64,000 bases of DNA from Azolla caroliniana (lineage: Eukaryota > Polypodiophyta): NCBI GenBank assembly GCA_043228905.1, contig JBHGNT010000016.1:13950001-14014000 (forward strand), given 5' to 3'. How positions within the stretch are numbered: position 1 is the stretch's first letter; every line of letters begins with the position of its first letter. Below are positions 1 to 13,548 of the stretch, in pieces. The notes beneath the pieces are model-generated. The model was not told the origin of the DNA. It made no database searches and saw nothing but the letters and a program-made list of their open reading frames with translations. Made by a program: the position numbers and the translations under genes.

Positions 1-878
1 CATAATACGTCAATGCTGAATTTCTAAATGGCAACATAACTGCAAACCTTCCATAAATAAGTCTTCACAAGAGCAATTGATATACCTATCTCTTGTCAGG
101 AGAACAAGGGCAGTATAGACAAAGTTCACAAAAAATGATGGATTTACAATCTATATAGTCGATTGAGATCAAGAGACTGCAATACATATACATCTTCATC
201 AACATACACATATATCATTCAAATTCCACATTTGGGTAAGTAACACATACACAAGAAACCATCTTTAACGCTTAAGCATAAGAAATGCTTCAATTGTTCT
301 GATGTACTTCATATTATAATCGAAAAAGGAACCAAGAACTCTTGGCATTAACAAATCCCTTCAGCTGCATTGAGATTTACATGTTACCACAAACTGTCCA
401 TAATTTCCTGCATGGAACGTCTTGGTAAGCACAATTACATTATCGTGTCATTTTGAACAGCCTGGTTTTTTTTGTTCTTTTTAGAAAAACAGGGTCGTAA
501 ATTCTCTGTTTTGTGTTCTTTATCCAACTCCCTTCTGCAAGATATACTGCCTTAAAAACCGCATGGTGTATACTTTAGGTGGAATTTGACATACTAGAAT
601 AGTTTGTACCTGTAACTAGAGAGTTACATGATAATTTGCTGATATATCCTCCTATTACATGCAGCACAAATACCTGCTTTGCCAGCCATGTTCTCATAAG
701 GAAGTTTCTTCTCCAGATGGACATTATGCTCATGTTTTAACAAGGCTTTATCCCAATATAAAAATCTATCCTTATTCTTCCAAAACCCGAAAACCCCTAC
801 CTTGACATTTTTGTTTCGAACCACAACTAGATGAATTCTAGTTTTCGTTGAACAAATCTCGATGCATAGACCTCCTCT
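1..878. other. 3' flank / 3' UTR of UPF2
   Basis: This stretch lies downstream of the UPF2 stop codon on the minus strand and probably includes its 3' UTR. I see no conserved coding segment in it. A 66-codon open frame at 624-824 shows no recognisable domain and is best read as chance. The cleavage and polyadenylation site was not identified. Confidence 0.5.
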
Positions 879-3800
879 TCATCTTCTTCGTGGATAACCC
901 GCCACTGGTGGCCGTCTCTGACGAGAATTCGCCATCCTTGAACCTTCCCAATCAGCCTTATGTACACTGCCTCCTCTACTTAATACTGTCATTGACGATG
1001 ACCAATTTGTCTGTTGTGCTGCTATATCATCTTCTTCACGATCATTATATTCTAGAACTCGTCTCTTGATATCTTGCTTCTCCTGTAGCTCTGCTGCCTC
1101 TTTCTGCTTTGTACTCTGAACAAGCGAAGAATCCCGCGGTATGTGAAGCTGTCTTGTTTGCTGTTTATTGCCTTTCTTAACAAGGACTCGGAAAGCCACA
1201 TTATTGCCACCATCTAGCTCATCTGCTATCTCATCTCCACTCTCTATATCTGTTATATTTCGGTTAATATGCTCTTTCGAGCTTTCAAACAAATTCATCG
1301 GAATCACCATGTTTAATGTGGGGCGTGATCGGATTTCAAGCTTCCTAGAATCAATGCTTTCCTGCATAACAGCTCGCAGCTCACGTTCAAATTCAGCTTC
1401 TTCTACAGGATCGATTTCTGCTGCTTTTTTCTGCTTTACTTTTACTTGATCTTCCTCATCAGAACCTGAGGCATCCCCTCTACCCTCTTCTTCTTCCTCC
1501 TCACCTTCATCATCATGTTCGTGATACTTATCTTCATCCAAGTCATCTTCCTCATCTTGCCCACCATCGCCATCACTGCTACCACTCTCAGAATCACTTT
1601 CTCCTCTAATTATTCCATCACCATTCTGTCTTTCCATTATCCCATTTCCCAATTCATTTTTCTGATCTGATTGGCTGGTTCCATTGGTGGAACTAGTTGT
1701 ATTTCCATAAGAAATATCTCCACTTACAGCTGGATCTTGGGCAATATTCCAAGTCACACCACTTTTTGACTTGTTATACTTCAATTCTTGCTCCTCCATG
1801 TCAATTATGGCAGCGGTCACCTCTTCAAAGGAAGTGTACCGTATCATTTTGGGTCGTAATTTTGCGAAAAGATCCTGAAGTATAATCCTTGAGATGAATT
1901 GAACAAAGAGAATACACACTAGGACATGCAATCAAAACATGTGAATTTTGAAGGCATACATACCTGAAGATCAAACTCAACATCTAAAGGAATCAAGCCT
2001 TTGCTCAGGAGATATCTTTGGAAGTAGATCATGAAGCGATCTAACCTTCGTTTGGATGACCCTCTGTCAAAGAAATGCCCACAAGTCTCCAGTAACACAA
2101 TGACCATCCGCATGCGAAAGCAATCTTCTGGTGGATCCAGCACATCTTGCTGTGACAATCATATTCACAATCATACATATAAAGACCTGGTTGCTTTAAG
2201 GTAATTTTGTTTCAGAACTGTTCAATCTCACCTCAGGTGTTCCATATCCAAAGTGTAGAATTAGGTAAAGAGTATCAAAAATGGCCCATGAATCAATCAA
2301 GCGGAAGTTATAGAGCTCTCCTAAAAAACGCATATGTGCAATGCGTTTCTGTTGCATTCCATACTCGTTTTGTTCAAGACCCACTCGTATTTGTTCCAAT
2401 ACCTGAAATTAAACCAGTAGATTGCTAAGACAGAAAATGTTGATCATTTGCAAATATTCAATTATTAAAGGATATGATTGAATACTTTGTAGAGCATGAT
2501 CTGTATTCATGAATTATCATCTGCTTGATCAATGCTAGAAATAACGCATCAAAGAATGCTAAAAGCAAAGAACATTGATGCCAAAGACATATCCATTTAA
2601 TACATTTCTCAGTTTTGGCTTTTATAGATATTCATATGTATGCGCTGCAGTGTTCTTATAGCTTTAGGGTTTCATAGGCCATTGGCCTCTTTATAAAACT
2701 TCGGTATATTTTTAAAATGCCTCTCCCCTTATCAGATTTTTGTGCTTATTTCACCTTAGTATCCCCTCTCCCAACTGAACTTTGGAAACAAGATTTCGTT
2801 TTTCTGAGTTTTTCTTTCTCATTAGAAAGGTGTTTAAATAAGATACCTCATCCACTACTCCGATGGAGAAGGCCTCATGATAGCGACTTAGACATGCAGT
2901 CAAAGACGCAATTAGATGCACTTGGCTGTATTTCCCCTTGTGAACTTTCATGAAACAATTCAAAAGATAACGTTCACATTCACTCCAAGGAAGTTTGCGC
3001 AGCTGCTTTAATACATGATCAAAGGACGGCTCATCTAAGTCAGCAAAAAGAAGCTTCCGAATGTACTGCAATGACAAAGAGACCAACATGAAAAGATGTT
3101 TAATTAAAGAAAAAGCATCACAATGTTTGACCATAAGTTCGACTTTGAAACTACAGCATACCTGATGCAGCGGTGGACGAACTTTAGCAATTCTTGCCGA
3201 CCTCTCCGGTGGCTTGCATTGGTAGTATGCATTTTCAACCATGGTGCTATGCCGCACATCCAAATTCTTCACATTCTTCAGCCGCATAATGATGTCAAGC
3301 ATATTTCCCATTCTAACAGTTGTGTCTGGCGATCGGTAAAGGAAACGGCCACATGTCTCAAGAAGATTGCAGGCAACATCAATGTTATGATGACTAAAAT
3401 CATCAAGGCAACACTGCATCATAAAATTGTTAAAATAGTAAATCTTCCCTCCAAAACATAAGCATTAATGTATCTATGCATATAAATATGTGTGTGAGTA
3501 TTCATACACACACACACACACACACATATGAAGGTGACCATTCTAACATGAAATATCAGTAACCTTAAGGCAGCTAAACACAAGTCCTGGTTGTGCTATT
3601 TTGAATTTGGCCAGTTCTCCAATAAACCTTATATTTTTTATTTTCGTCTCTATATTCATTTGATCCTGTTGACAGCCACAAGAGTTTGTAAGAGTTGCAT
3701 CCAAAGAACATGCAGATAGACTGTTTTTCTCTCAAGCTGTATTACCTTCTTATTGATAAGAAAATTGAACTCTTCTTCTAAAAGCTGTAAGAGAGCCGGT

Positions 3801-5096
3801 GCGATATCTTTCATACAACTCGATAAAGTTGCTACCATTCTCGAGTAGTATGGAAGTAATTCCAAGGATGTGCGTGGAACACTGAAGAGCCCTCTCACAA
3901 GTTTTTTCCTGTTGCTCTTGGAATTGACATAGCAAAAGTCAACCTGCCATGTACCGTACACAGATACAAGAAGATCATTAGGTTGGATAAATTTCACAAG
4001 TGTTCATTTCACATCTATAATTATGTATACTTAGGCTCCTCTGTTTAAAGAAACTCCTAACTATATTGATAGAATCGAGACATTGGATTGAGAAAGAATG
4101 ATTGATTAAAAAATAACATTTTGTGCAACCATAGGTGAAATTTCAAAACAAACTTATATCATAGAATTAAGATTCGTCAAAGGTCATCATCAAGAAATTA
4201 TATGGTGACACGTTGGGTGTAAGAACTCTAGTGACTTGAAAAATGAAAGAAATTTAAGTCTTTTTCAATATGTTTAGCTCTGTGTGTATTAAAACTGAAA
4301 GTCTGATAGAATACCCTACAACGGGAAATGTGAGCATTGGACAATACCAATCAGTATATACGACTTCTGTGGGCTCACTACCTTTGTCATGAATCCTGTT
4401 GATTCAGTGAATCAGACAGAGAAATCCTCACCAATATATATATGACTTCTTCTATAAGCCTAACTTCTCTGATCCCACAACCTTCATCATGGCAATCTAC
4501 AATGGCCTACTGCAAGAAAGTCAGCTGTGAAGTATCGCACCATGTTCTATTTAAATTAGAACCCCATGGTTTCCATAAACAGAAATGATGCTCTTGGCTC
4601 AAAGAAATTGCCTGTATTGTAAGAGACCCTATCAAAATCCATACACATACGATTCCAAAATCTGTTTATGAAAAATGACATTTCCTATATAGGAAACATC
4701 ATGACTATAGTGTTAAATGTAAGGAAACCAGGAGGCTGTTAGTTATTGAAGACTGAATGAAAGTGGATCGATCACAAAGATGAGCCATCTGAATGGAAAA
4801 AACTAGTCAACACAATAACATTCACCTGCATACATTCATAGGAAACCAGCAACATCCATTGGACATTGGAAAAAGAGGGAAGTTCCCAATGGGAATCAAG
4901 ATGTTTTAACCAAGATCTTAATGTTTTCTACAAGTATTCATGTTTAGTTTTGAGTTTTGAGTTGAAAATAATGAAAAAGAGTTTGAACTGTAGAGCCGAA
5001 CTTCATCTTCATTAATCAACAAATAAAGGAAATACAAATATAAATGTTAAGCTCGCCTACAACTGACTTTAAAAAAGAAAAATAAATAAATAAATA

Positions 5097-5131
<35 letters not shown>

Positions 5132-8100
5132 CAGAAGGATATTTCTATTTGGTTTTCTATCTAATATGTCACAGGTCTCATGATGCAAAATAATTACCAA
5201 TCCCCTTTGCTCCTTTCCTGCAATTCTACATGTTTGCTTAATGATTTCAAAGAGACATCAAGAAGATTACTCTTCAATGGGATCCATGGATTCATATATG
5301 AGTCCAAAGATGACCACATGTAAGGCACAATACATGATGGATTCTAACATTCAACATTGTAAACTTAACTTGGATTGAAAATATTTCATCAGTATGGCTC
5401 GCACAACTTTGTTTATCATCTTTTAAAAACAAGGCAAATGGAATGTGCTGAATTGCAAGAGGACAGCTGATATTACTAAAAAACGTTTATGGTGTTGTAA
5501 TAATATTAGGTCCCGGAAAGTAGCCATATAATGTAAGCACATAGTTCCTTAACTTTTCATTCAAACATATCCATGCTTCCTCAACAAAAACTTGAGCCCA
5601 TAGCATGGACCATCATGGAACTCCCAATTGTCCTTATTTGGTTAGTTCGTCTTGAAACTTTCAAGGGGTATTTGGTTTTAATTCTTATTACAGCAGATTT
5701 GCTGACATAGATTGTTGCCAGTGTACATGAGTGGTTTTGACTTTGATAAATCAAATATTTCCTCACGTACCTCAACATGAACAAGAGAATTAGTCATAGT
5801 ATGAGAAGAGTTTCAGCTCCTACATATGTCACTTGTTCTATTGGTCTTGGATCTCATTGCTCTTTCTCTTACAAGTTAAAACTAATGATAATAATCCTTA
5901 AACAAATCCCATTTGTATTTTCACTAATCCATACTCCAATGGAGCTACCTTCCTCATATTGGTTTCTTTTTTCTGTCCCAGGGTCATCGAGGTTCAACGG
6001 GCCTTGGTAAGGAGCAAGAACTAGTTTTAAATATTCCACCACAGTCATGGCATAATACATGAGAAACAAAATGCTATTGATGTAAGTACTTACTGTTAGT
6101 TGGTCAATTAAATCTCGACTAACACATCCTGGAAGTCTTTGGAAAAAGCTATCCAGATTTGTGCCTTCATGCCCTTTCACTTTCTCCTTATCACTCTCTT
6201 TGTCGGCCTTTTTTTCAACATCCTTTTCTTTTTCTTTTCCTTTGTCCCCTTCCTTGATTAGCTCCTTCTCAGAATCCTTTTCCTTAGATTTATCCTCAGA
6301 CATTGAAGAGTCACCATCAGGCTCTTTATCATCATGTTCTACTGATCCTCCCTCATTTTCATTTGGACTAATTGCCCCAGCTTTTGGTGAAACACTATCG
6401 ATTCGGATATCCTGCAAATAATTGATATAGCTTTTTGAATGATTATAGTTATCCATCTTGTTCAAAGTTCAAACATGAGAATAATACCGGGTGATTTGCA
6501 TAAACAGAAGGTCGCAAACATGTTTGGAAAATATATTAACAACTTCAGACGCTACCTGTTGATCAGAAACTTTGCCCTGGTCCCCATTTTTTGTTTCAGA
6601 TTCACCTAGAAGCACTGCTGGTACAAATGCCCTATGTCATATATCAACATAATTTCTTTATTAGCGTAATTATTTAATTAGAGGAATGGATGCATATTAA
6701 TGGTCTCTACATCCTGAAACTGTGCCCACAATTTGTATCTGACAGATGCAGGATGACATAGATGGAAAGGCCATCCAAATGAGTTACGAAAATATAATTT
6801 GTAAAGTCGCTTTTAGACATGCTGTCAGGACAGGATTTGTGGATGTTCTTACGAACATTGCACCCAATAATTTGATGGAAGACAAAGATCATGCATGATG
6901 CATTACAGAAATGGAAAAATTATAAATAAAATGACAACCTTAGATCTGGTAAACTCTCATAAAATGATTTTGTATCCTCGTCATCCCAAATGGATTCAGG
7001 CATTGAGCTGTCCTTTCCAGTTGATGCTGATGCATTCTCATCACCTGTACCAATTCTTGTTGTATTACCATCTTCTGGCATAACTGGAGGTTGTAAATCA
7101 ATTGCCTCCGCAAAGCTGTTCAAGTTGCCGTTTCACATTTGTTTCAATATAATTAATAACCGTTATAGAAAGAACAAAACAAGACATTTTGTACTGATTT
7201 GAGGAAAAACAATTGTAGACGTGACCATAAAACTAAACACACTAATAATTCATGAAAACTAACAGACATTAGCAAAAGTTGCAAGAACAAAATGCCATAA
7301 AACCAGAATATTCATGAAAACTAACAGACATTAGCAAAAGTTGAAAGAACAAAATGCCATTAAGCCAGAATATTCTTTTACATTTTAAATGAGGGCTTGT
7401 TATATGTCCTAGCATATTTATCCCTGCACCCTTTTGATAATCTCCGGTTATTAAAATTAGGAATGCATACATTCAACAATAATAAAATGCTCTGTAAAAA
7501 TGACCATAGCTCTTGCTTCAAAATAGAGTGACTTCTTGAAAATAGAGGAAATGAAATGAAATGTTATAATAACTTCCTGAAAAGGTCAAAATACCTACAA
7601 GAGACGAAAGTTATATTTGTGAATCTTATACAATGTCGGGGAAAATAAACTAAGATAAAAACTGCACCTAAACTAGCTAGCTATACATTTTAACTAGGCT
7701 ACCATCAAATAGAGTGTGAGATGACTTACGAAGACACACTTCGAAATAGATGCTCATAAGATTTCCTTAGTTTCTCATATGCTGATGCATTTTCTTCAGT
7801 AAGTTCACCTTTTGCGTTCAGCATGCGCATATTTTCATGTTCCATCTGCCTAAGGGACTTTTATAGCACATTGAATCAGTGTCAGTGAGCCTTCTCCAAG
7901 AACCATAATATAGCATATAAATTAAGTAAATGCAAGAGAAAATTACTGAATGTTCAGAATGTAGAAGCTCGGTCACAGAATCATAGAATGATTGAAATAT
8001 TTTCCTCAAATGTTTTTTATGTTCTGGAGTAATAGTGAGCTCCCTGTAAAGCTGGGGAACAAGGTCAAAAACATGTCAATAAATGTCTTGCTACTTCATT

Positions 8101-10974
8101 AATTAAAGACCAAATAAGCAGAGTAAATCACCTCCTCTTGAGCATCATGCCCTGAGAGCGGAAGACCAAGAAACACTCTTCCTTGACGAGCAAAGCTGAC
8201 TAATAATGAAAGATTGGTTTGTACAGTATCCCTATCACGAAGATGCTCCGCGTGGGAGAGATCTTTAACAATGCTGACAAAGACACCAACATCCTCAATG
8301 ACACCACAAACATAAAGCTCCATGAGAAGCTTTAATGTGCTGCGCTTCTTCATTGCCCGAGAGCTTCTATCAGCCTCAGGATCTTCAACAGATTTTCCAG
8401 GGGAAAATGCCTTTAAGAGGCCTTGTAGTAATGTAGGGGCAAAGTCCTTATATCTCTGGTGAAGTAAGGAGCACACCTGCAATTGGAGTTTTAAATCAGA
8501 CCAAGAACACACAAGCAAAGCATCATAATGAAGGTAATTAGAAATATGAGGACTAAGACAACCTGAACTGCAGCATTAATATCAGACGTTTTCAGTTTCG
8601 CTTCACAAATGGCCGCCACAGCTTCACTGACAAATTTACTCAAATTCACTGCCTTCAACTCTTCTAATAGGCCTTCTTTCTGCTCCTCATTGATTTGTTT
8701 CAGTTTCTTAATGACAGCTGTATTTCGTTTTATGCTTGAATCAAGTGTCCTCAGGAAGTTTGTATCTACGACAAAATATACATTTTGAAAAATGATGTTA
8801 ACACAACATTCCAGAAACGCATGCCACAAGCAGCTTCTAACATAGATAAGAAATGTGATTCTTCCATGACTTTTGTAAAGATGAACAATTAGATAGAAAC
8901 TTATCCATTGCTACCTATTTCTTATGCACAGACATGCAGTTCAGATTAGCTCAAACAAATCCAATAGTGCAGATTATTACCATCTCTAAAAGGCCGCATA
9001 AAATTATGGAACTAAAATTTTACTATATTGAACCTGAGTTGTTAAAAAATAAGATAAAAGAAACATGTTAATTTATTCATGAAACCAAGTCCTCATTGAC
9101 AAAGAGTCAGGAATGCTGTTTCTAATTTCCTTGCCATGTGATTGAAAAAATCAGCGCTACACACCGAAACGAATTTGCTTCCCTTAATACAAAAAGTAGA
9201 AACTTGTAAATGAATGATCATTGGGAAAAAACTAAGTAAATAAAAGTGCTGAAAAACAAGCATAAAAGCTCATTGTCAACCTATATCTGTAACGATCACT
9301 TTTTGATTGCCCAACTCATTTCAGTCCTCTTATGCTCTCTTCTAGATATTGTTTTAACATTCTTAAGAGTACGCGTTTAAACATGTGTAACAAGAAAAAC
9401 CCTCAAAAGAATTGAAAAAAGAACTGTATTCAAGGTCATGAACGAGGTACATATGCAATCATCACCTCGTGCATACCTAGCTCAAGAAGTGAAAGCCCAT
9501 CAACATTATCATGCATAATTACTCACGTTATCAGCACCCCTAGATAGGTGCAAGCTCATAAATGAGCCCACAAAAGTGGTAGACAACCTGGATGAGCAGA
9601 AACAAAGAAAGAATACGCATGTAACAATGAAAAAGGAACGACCAACACTGACAATTTATACGTATATACATAAATATTTCTCTGAGTGTGTGCGTGTATA
9701 TATATAGATATAGATATAGATATATACACGCACACACACACAGAGGCATATCCTACAGATCTATGGCAATAAATAAAGCTAGAGGCATACCTTTTGCTAT
9801 TATGATACAAACATATGACTACAAATTATTTTGGTTTATCATTACACTAAGACTTGATTTCAGAATGAAGGAAAAAGAGCAATCAAAAACAAGGAAGAAA
9901 AACGTATTCATGCTACAATGAAGGTAATTGAATACCATACCAGGTCTATCTGGAGACAGATTAGATTGACGCAACATCCGCTTTGCCTCAGCTGCAAGTT
10001 TTTTCATTTCTTCCTGGTGGACCATTGCTAGCTGCAAAAAGTGAATCTAGCACAAGTCAAATGCAATAATAATCATATTGAATCAACAACTGATGAAGAA
10101 ATGTTTTGGTAGAAGAGATGGAGACCCTATGTAGGTCTACAATGCTTATTTTATTCACACTGCTCACAACAGAGACAGCAGGTTCTCTATTTCAAACAAT
10201 TTGCATATTTTTGGGTAAGTCTACCCCTTTCCCGCTGCCTGTCTTTCTCCTTCAACCATTCACACCACATTCTGTTCCCCCTCTACTCTTTATTAACCTC
10301 ACCAAAAGCCATGGTATTGCATAAGTTCGTACACTATCCCTCCTATCAGCACACCAAAAAATCACAAGCTTGGTGCTATTCCAAGAATTTAGATACATCT
10401 AACCTGAAAGCTCAGAAGTTCCAACGGCTGCATGATTCATAGAAATTGACTGTAAATATCTATTTCTCTATTTTACCTTAACATTTGATATATTTCTATT
10501 GAAACTATTCCCCTTACAGATATCTTCACCTAGCATGCTCACAAATCCAGCTTCCATTTTGGTGAATGATCGTATCCTCCCAGACATTATGTGATACATA
10601 AAATGATTGAGAAAAACTTCTCTCCTTAGATATCTTCTTGTGCTCTAAAACTTTCCTCGAACATCAGGTAGAAATACTTGTGAATGATGCTGCATATGTG
10701 AGATAAATCAATGTCTTCACTTGTGATATGAGAATTTTTCGAGCACAATAAGGCCTTCAAAATTTAGATATTTTTGTCAACTATCCTCCACTCACATAAT
10801 CCATCTTCCCACAAGCATTTCTCATGAAAAAAATATTTGCAAATAATAATGGCAAACAGTTTTCAAGAAATTGCTTACCTCATCTTCTTCTTTAATATGT
10901 TCTTCTTCTGTAGTAGATTCTGATGCTTTTCCATCAACGGGAGAGTGAAATCCCCTCTCTTTTTGTCCAGACAT
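879..10974 (-). CDS. UPF2: Regulator of nonsense transcripts UPF2 (16 coding exons)
   Basis: Core nonsense-mediated mRNA decay factor that bridges UPF1 to UPF3 and the exon junction complex, mostly cytoplasmic and perinuclear. Coding exons in transcript order: 10974-10879, 10031-9941, 8765-8563, 8476-8132, 8051-7947, 7857-7730, 7115-6939, 6631-6556, 6411-6094, 3943-3746, 3665-3564, 3413-3162, 3065-2847, 2402-2232, 2149-1964, 1874-879. They sum to 3663 nt, an uninterrupted 1220-residue frame, close to plant UPF2 (about 1180) and human UPF2 (1272). Visible parts: first MIF4G domain about 60-260 (KKLKQINEEQ, ICEAKLK); Lys/Glu-rich linker 420-480; second MIF4G about 485-690 (RLPGCVSRDLIDQL, NIDVACNLLETCGRFLYRSP); third MIF4G about 698-890 (LRKLPWSECERYLL, LLETCGHFFDRGSSKRRLD); very acidic tract about 995-1031; C-terminal UPF1-binding region about 1039-1095 (LNMVIPMNLFESSKEH) followed by KGNKQQTRQLHIP. 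ATG 10974 opens the first exon, whose GAG|GTAAGC donor matches the next exon. Long introns (3944-6093, 8766-9940, 10032-10878) hold nothing recognisable. Exon edges are read by eye; the conserved protein makes the identity secure. Confidence 0.96.
3502..3527. repeat. (CA)n microsatellite in UPF2 intron
   Basis: Run of alternating CA dinucleotides inside the UPF2 intron between coding exons 11 and 12. No function is suggested. Confidence 0.85.
5083..5132. repeat. Compound AAAT/AT/AG microsatellite in UPF2 intron
   Basis: AAAT repeats pass into (TA)n and then (GA)n within the largest UPF2 intron. This is a simple-sequence repeat with no coding signal. Confidence 0.85.
9687..9742. repeat. TG/ATAG/CA simple repeat in UPF2 intron
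   Basis: Alternating TG, ATATAG and CA tracts inside the intron between coding exons 2 and 3. The tracts form an imperfect inverted repeat (GTGTGTGCGTGTATA against TATACACGCACACAC) that could fold back. Confidence 0.8.
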
Positions 10975-11620
10975 TCCTTTTTTACTGCAATTTTTTGAAC
11001 GCTTGAGACTCAGTTGAGGAAGTTTTCTTCACGATGAATTTGGTTGAACTTGTGTCGAAAAGGAAAGAAATTCTTGCAGGAAAGAAAGGGACTAATAAGA
11101 AGAATACGACAAAACAAAAAAGCTTGATAAAAAGACCTGCTTACTATATTGCTTTGAAGCAGGATTCTTCGCAGAAATCTGGCAAAGAGATAAAGAAAAG
11201 AGGGAAAAGAAGAAAGAATGAAGAATGAAGAATCTAAATTGTTTTTGGAGCGGATTTCGCGACAGAAATCGGACAAAAAGATGAACAAAAGAAGAAATAA
11301 AGAGGAAAAAAAGAGGGAAATAATAGAGAAAATTGGTTAGCTTCGCGAAATCCCATAGATTCCACTATTGCTTTGGATTCTGGAAGCAGGTTTCTTCGCC
11401 GAAATCAGGTAACACGATGAACAAAGGCGAGACATAGACGGAGAGAGAGAGAGAGGGAGAGAGGGAGAGAGGGAGAGAGAAATTTCTTACATACCTGGCA
11501 AAGAAATCGTTCGACTCCGCGGAGAGAGAGAGAGAGAGAGAGAGAGAGCTTTTCTGTCGCTGAGAGGGGCTGAAGTAGAAGCAGAAGCAGAAGCGGAAGC
11601 GGAAGCGGGCACACAGACAA
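10975..11620 (-). promoter_or_regulatory. UPF2 5' leader with one UTR intron
   Basis: Read on the minus strand, a probable non-coding first exon ends at 11495 with donor TTTGCCAG|GTATGTAAG. The coding first exon starts at 10984 after acceptor AATTGCAG, ten bases before the ATG. The leader contains a long CT/GA run and hexamer-like GCTTCC/GCTTCT repeats (about 11570-11605), common in plant 5' UTRs. The transcription start is not resolved. Splice choice here rests on motif quality only, since there is no protein to check it. Confidence 0.55.
11437..11550. repeat. GA-rich microsatellite in UPF2 leader
   Basis: Two purine-rich tracts, GAGAGAGGGA repeats at about 11440-11482 and pure (GA)n at about 11521-11549, lie on either side of the predicted leader splice donor. 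On the transcribed strand they are CT repeats. Confidence 0.85.
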
Positions 11621-11749
11621 GATTATGGAAATTTCCAAAACTACCCTCCTCTCACTTTTCTGAAATTATCCAAACAAATACCCCTTTTTCTAGTAAAGTT
11701 GTTTAGAGTCTAGACTACACATAAATTCAAGGCCTTGGGTAAGGTAATA

Positions 11750-13500
11750 AATAAATAAAAAGCACACATTAATTGTATGTAAATAAAATCCACTTGTTAC
11801 GCACTTCTTAGTTTCCGTTACCTTACCTGCCTATCCTATCGTATGTAAGGAGAGGTTCGTCTTGTAAGGCCACTAGGAAACCAGAATATGCACTTGGGGA
11901 AATGATCCCCGCATGCTCTGACATCCAAAAATTCCACATAAGAATTCATACCTTTCAACTTCTTCGTATAGCCTTTCACCCCATGTCTACTATCAAACAT
12001 GTAAGCATCCCGCATATTCCAATTGCGTTGTAGTCCCCAATATTGTAAAAATTGGAACAATATCTCCAGCTCATCATTTTGAACATACTGAGAAAAACGA
12101 TGATTGTTGAGGCCTCAAATAACAACGGGTTAAAACTTGCCAAATGTCCGATAAATACTTCCAAATGATACATGTTGTAGGACATTTAATGAACCTATGT
12201 GTATCGTCCTCCGATGGAATCGTGCAAAAGAAGCGTGTACTTGACCCTGGTTCTCTTCTTTTAAGGTTGAACCTAATGGGAACCCACCAATCATGACTCT
12301 CCATATGAATTCATTTGCACGGAATGGCAAATGGGAATGCCAACCACATTATAATACGTTGCCACCACCTTGCATTCAACTTACATACATTCCATATCTT
12401 TCATGCTTTAGGAGATAGCCAAGATAATGATGACATTGCATGATGATACAATATATTTGTAGTGATCTCTAACAACCATGTACCATCCTATAACGGTCAA
12501 TCCACCCAAGGTGCAACATTTTTTCTCAATGGCCAAGATCCATGCAACAATGATATATCTTGTAATTTCTCCCAAATAAATCCATAATTTGGGGGAATAC
12601 ATAACCATCGTTTGACATTTTCAAATTCGGACAACCTTTGAGATTCATTATCAACCATGTCTCCCAAACATACAACCCCCAATCGAAATAAATGATTGAA
12701 TTGAGATCTCAACTTCTCTTTTCCATCCAATACAACACTCGAGAAGAAATTTTGTAATGAATTACGAAATTCCCGTTCACTTGATGGTGCCCACTCAAAA
12801 AAAGATAATGCATCTTGCCATGACCGTACCAACTGTTGTTAGCATATAGAATGTTGAATCTTTAGAGGAATACATCCATTGAGTAATGGCCATCATGATG
12901 CTTGAATCTTTGTTTTTTCATGCATAAATCCTTTGTGCTCGATAAAATATTGCATCATAGATAGCCATGGTTGACCTTGTTGACAAATATCCCTCAATAA
13001 TGCAAATCTATGAGTCATCAAATGCATTTCCAATTCTAATATTGCCACACCACCTAAATGTTTGGAAGTAACCAAATAGTCCCATGAAATCCATGTAACT
13101 CTCATCGTTTCTCCCTTCCACCACAACATGAACCAAACATGTTGCAACAATATTTGTAATGCCTTCTTAGTCCAAGGAAGTAATGGCATTAAATATAATA
13201 ACATCAAGATACATTACACCACTTTGAGTCGTACATGAAAGGGCCATAATTAAGTCTTCCAATGCATAAATTTGTCCTTCAATTTATAACCCATCCAATC
13301 AATTAGTTGAACATTAACACCCAATGGATATCCCAAATGTCGATAAATTATTCCTCATGTAATAACTGACCCTTGCCATCCCAAACATTCCAAGTCATTC
13401 CCTGTACAAGAAATAAGGCAAGACTTCCTCAGATTTATATGCAACCCTAAAGCCAAGGCAATTGATCCCACACTTGCATACTCCTTTCAAGATTTTCTTT
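11750..13500 (-). mobile_element. LINE 3' fragment, minus-strand copy
   Basis: Decayed non-LTR retrotransposon piece. Minus-strand open segments between 13207 and 11836 carry LINE ORF2 C-terminal hallmarks: a GGVAILEL segment that follows the RT domain (about 13050) and a zf-RVT-like stretch with HRFIKCPT..IWKYL (about 12190). The 3' end runs to about 11750, where the minus strand reads TTTTTATTTATTTATT, a tail-like tract. The RT catalytic core (YADD-type) is absent, so this is a 5'-truncated copy with several frameshifts. Confidence 0.7.
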
Positions 13501-13548
13501 TGAGATGGTTGTGACTTGAGAGTAGGTGAGAGAGAAAATAGAAAAAGA

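Noticed and set aside
624-824. 66-codon minus-strand ORF in the UPF2 3' flank
   Set aside because: No recognisable domain and no link to the UPF2 exons; fits a chance frame in the 3' UTR.
1168-1449. Plus-strand ORF over the last UPF2 exon
   Set aside because: Antisense shadow of the conserved UPF2 C-terminal coding exon.
6161-6421. Ser/Phe-rich plus-strand ORF
   Set aside because: Antisense of the Lys/Glu-rich UPF2 linker exon, which explains its composition.
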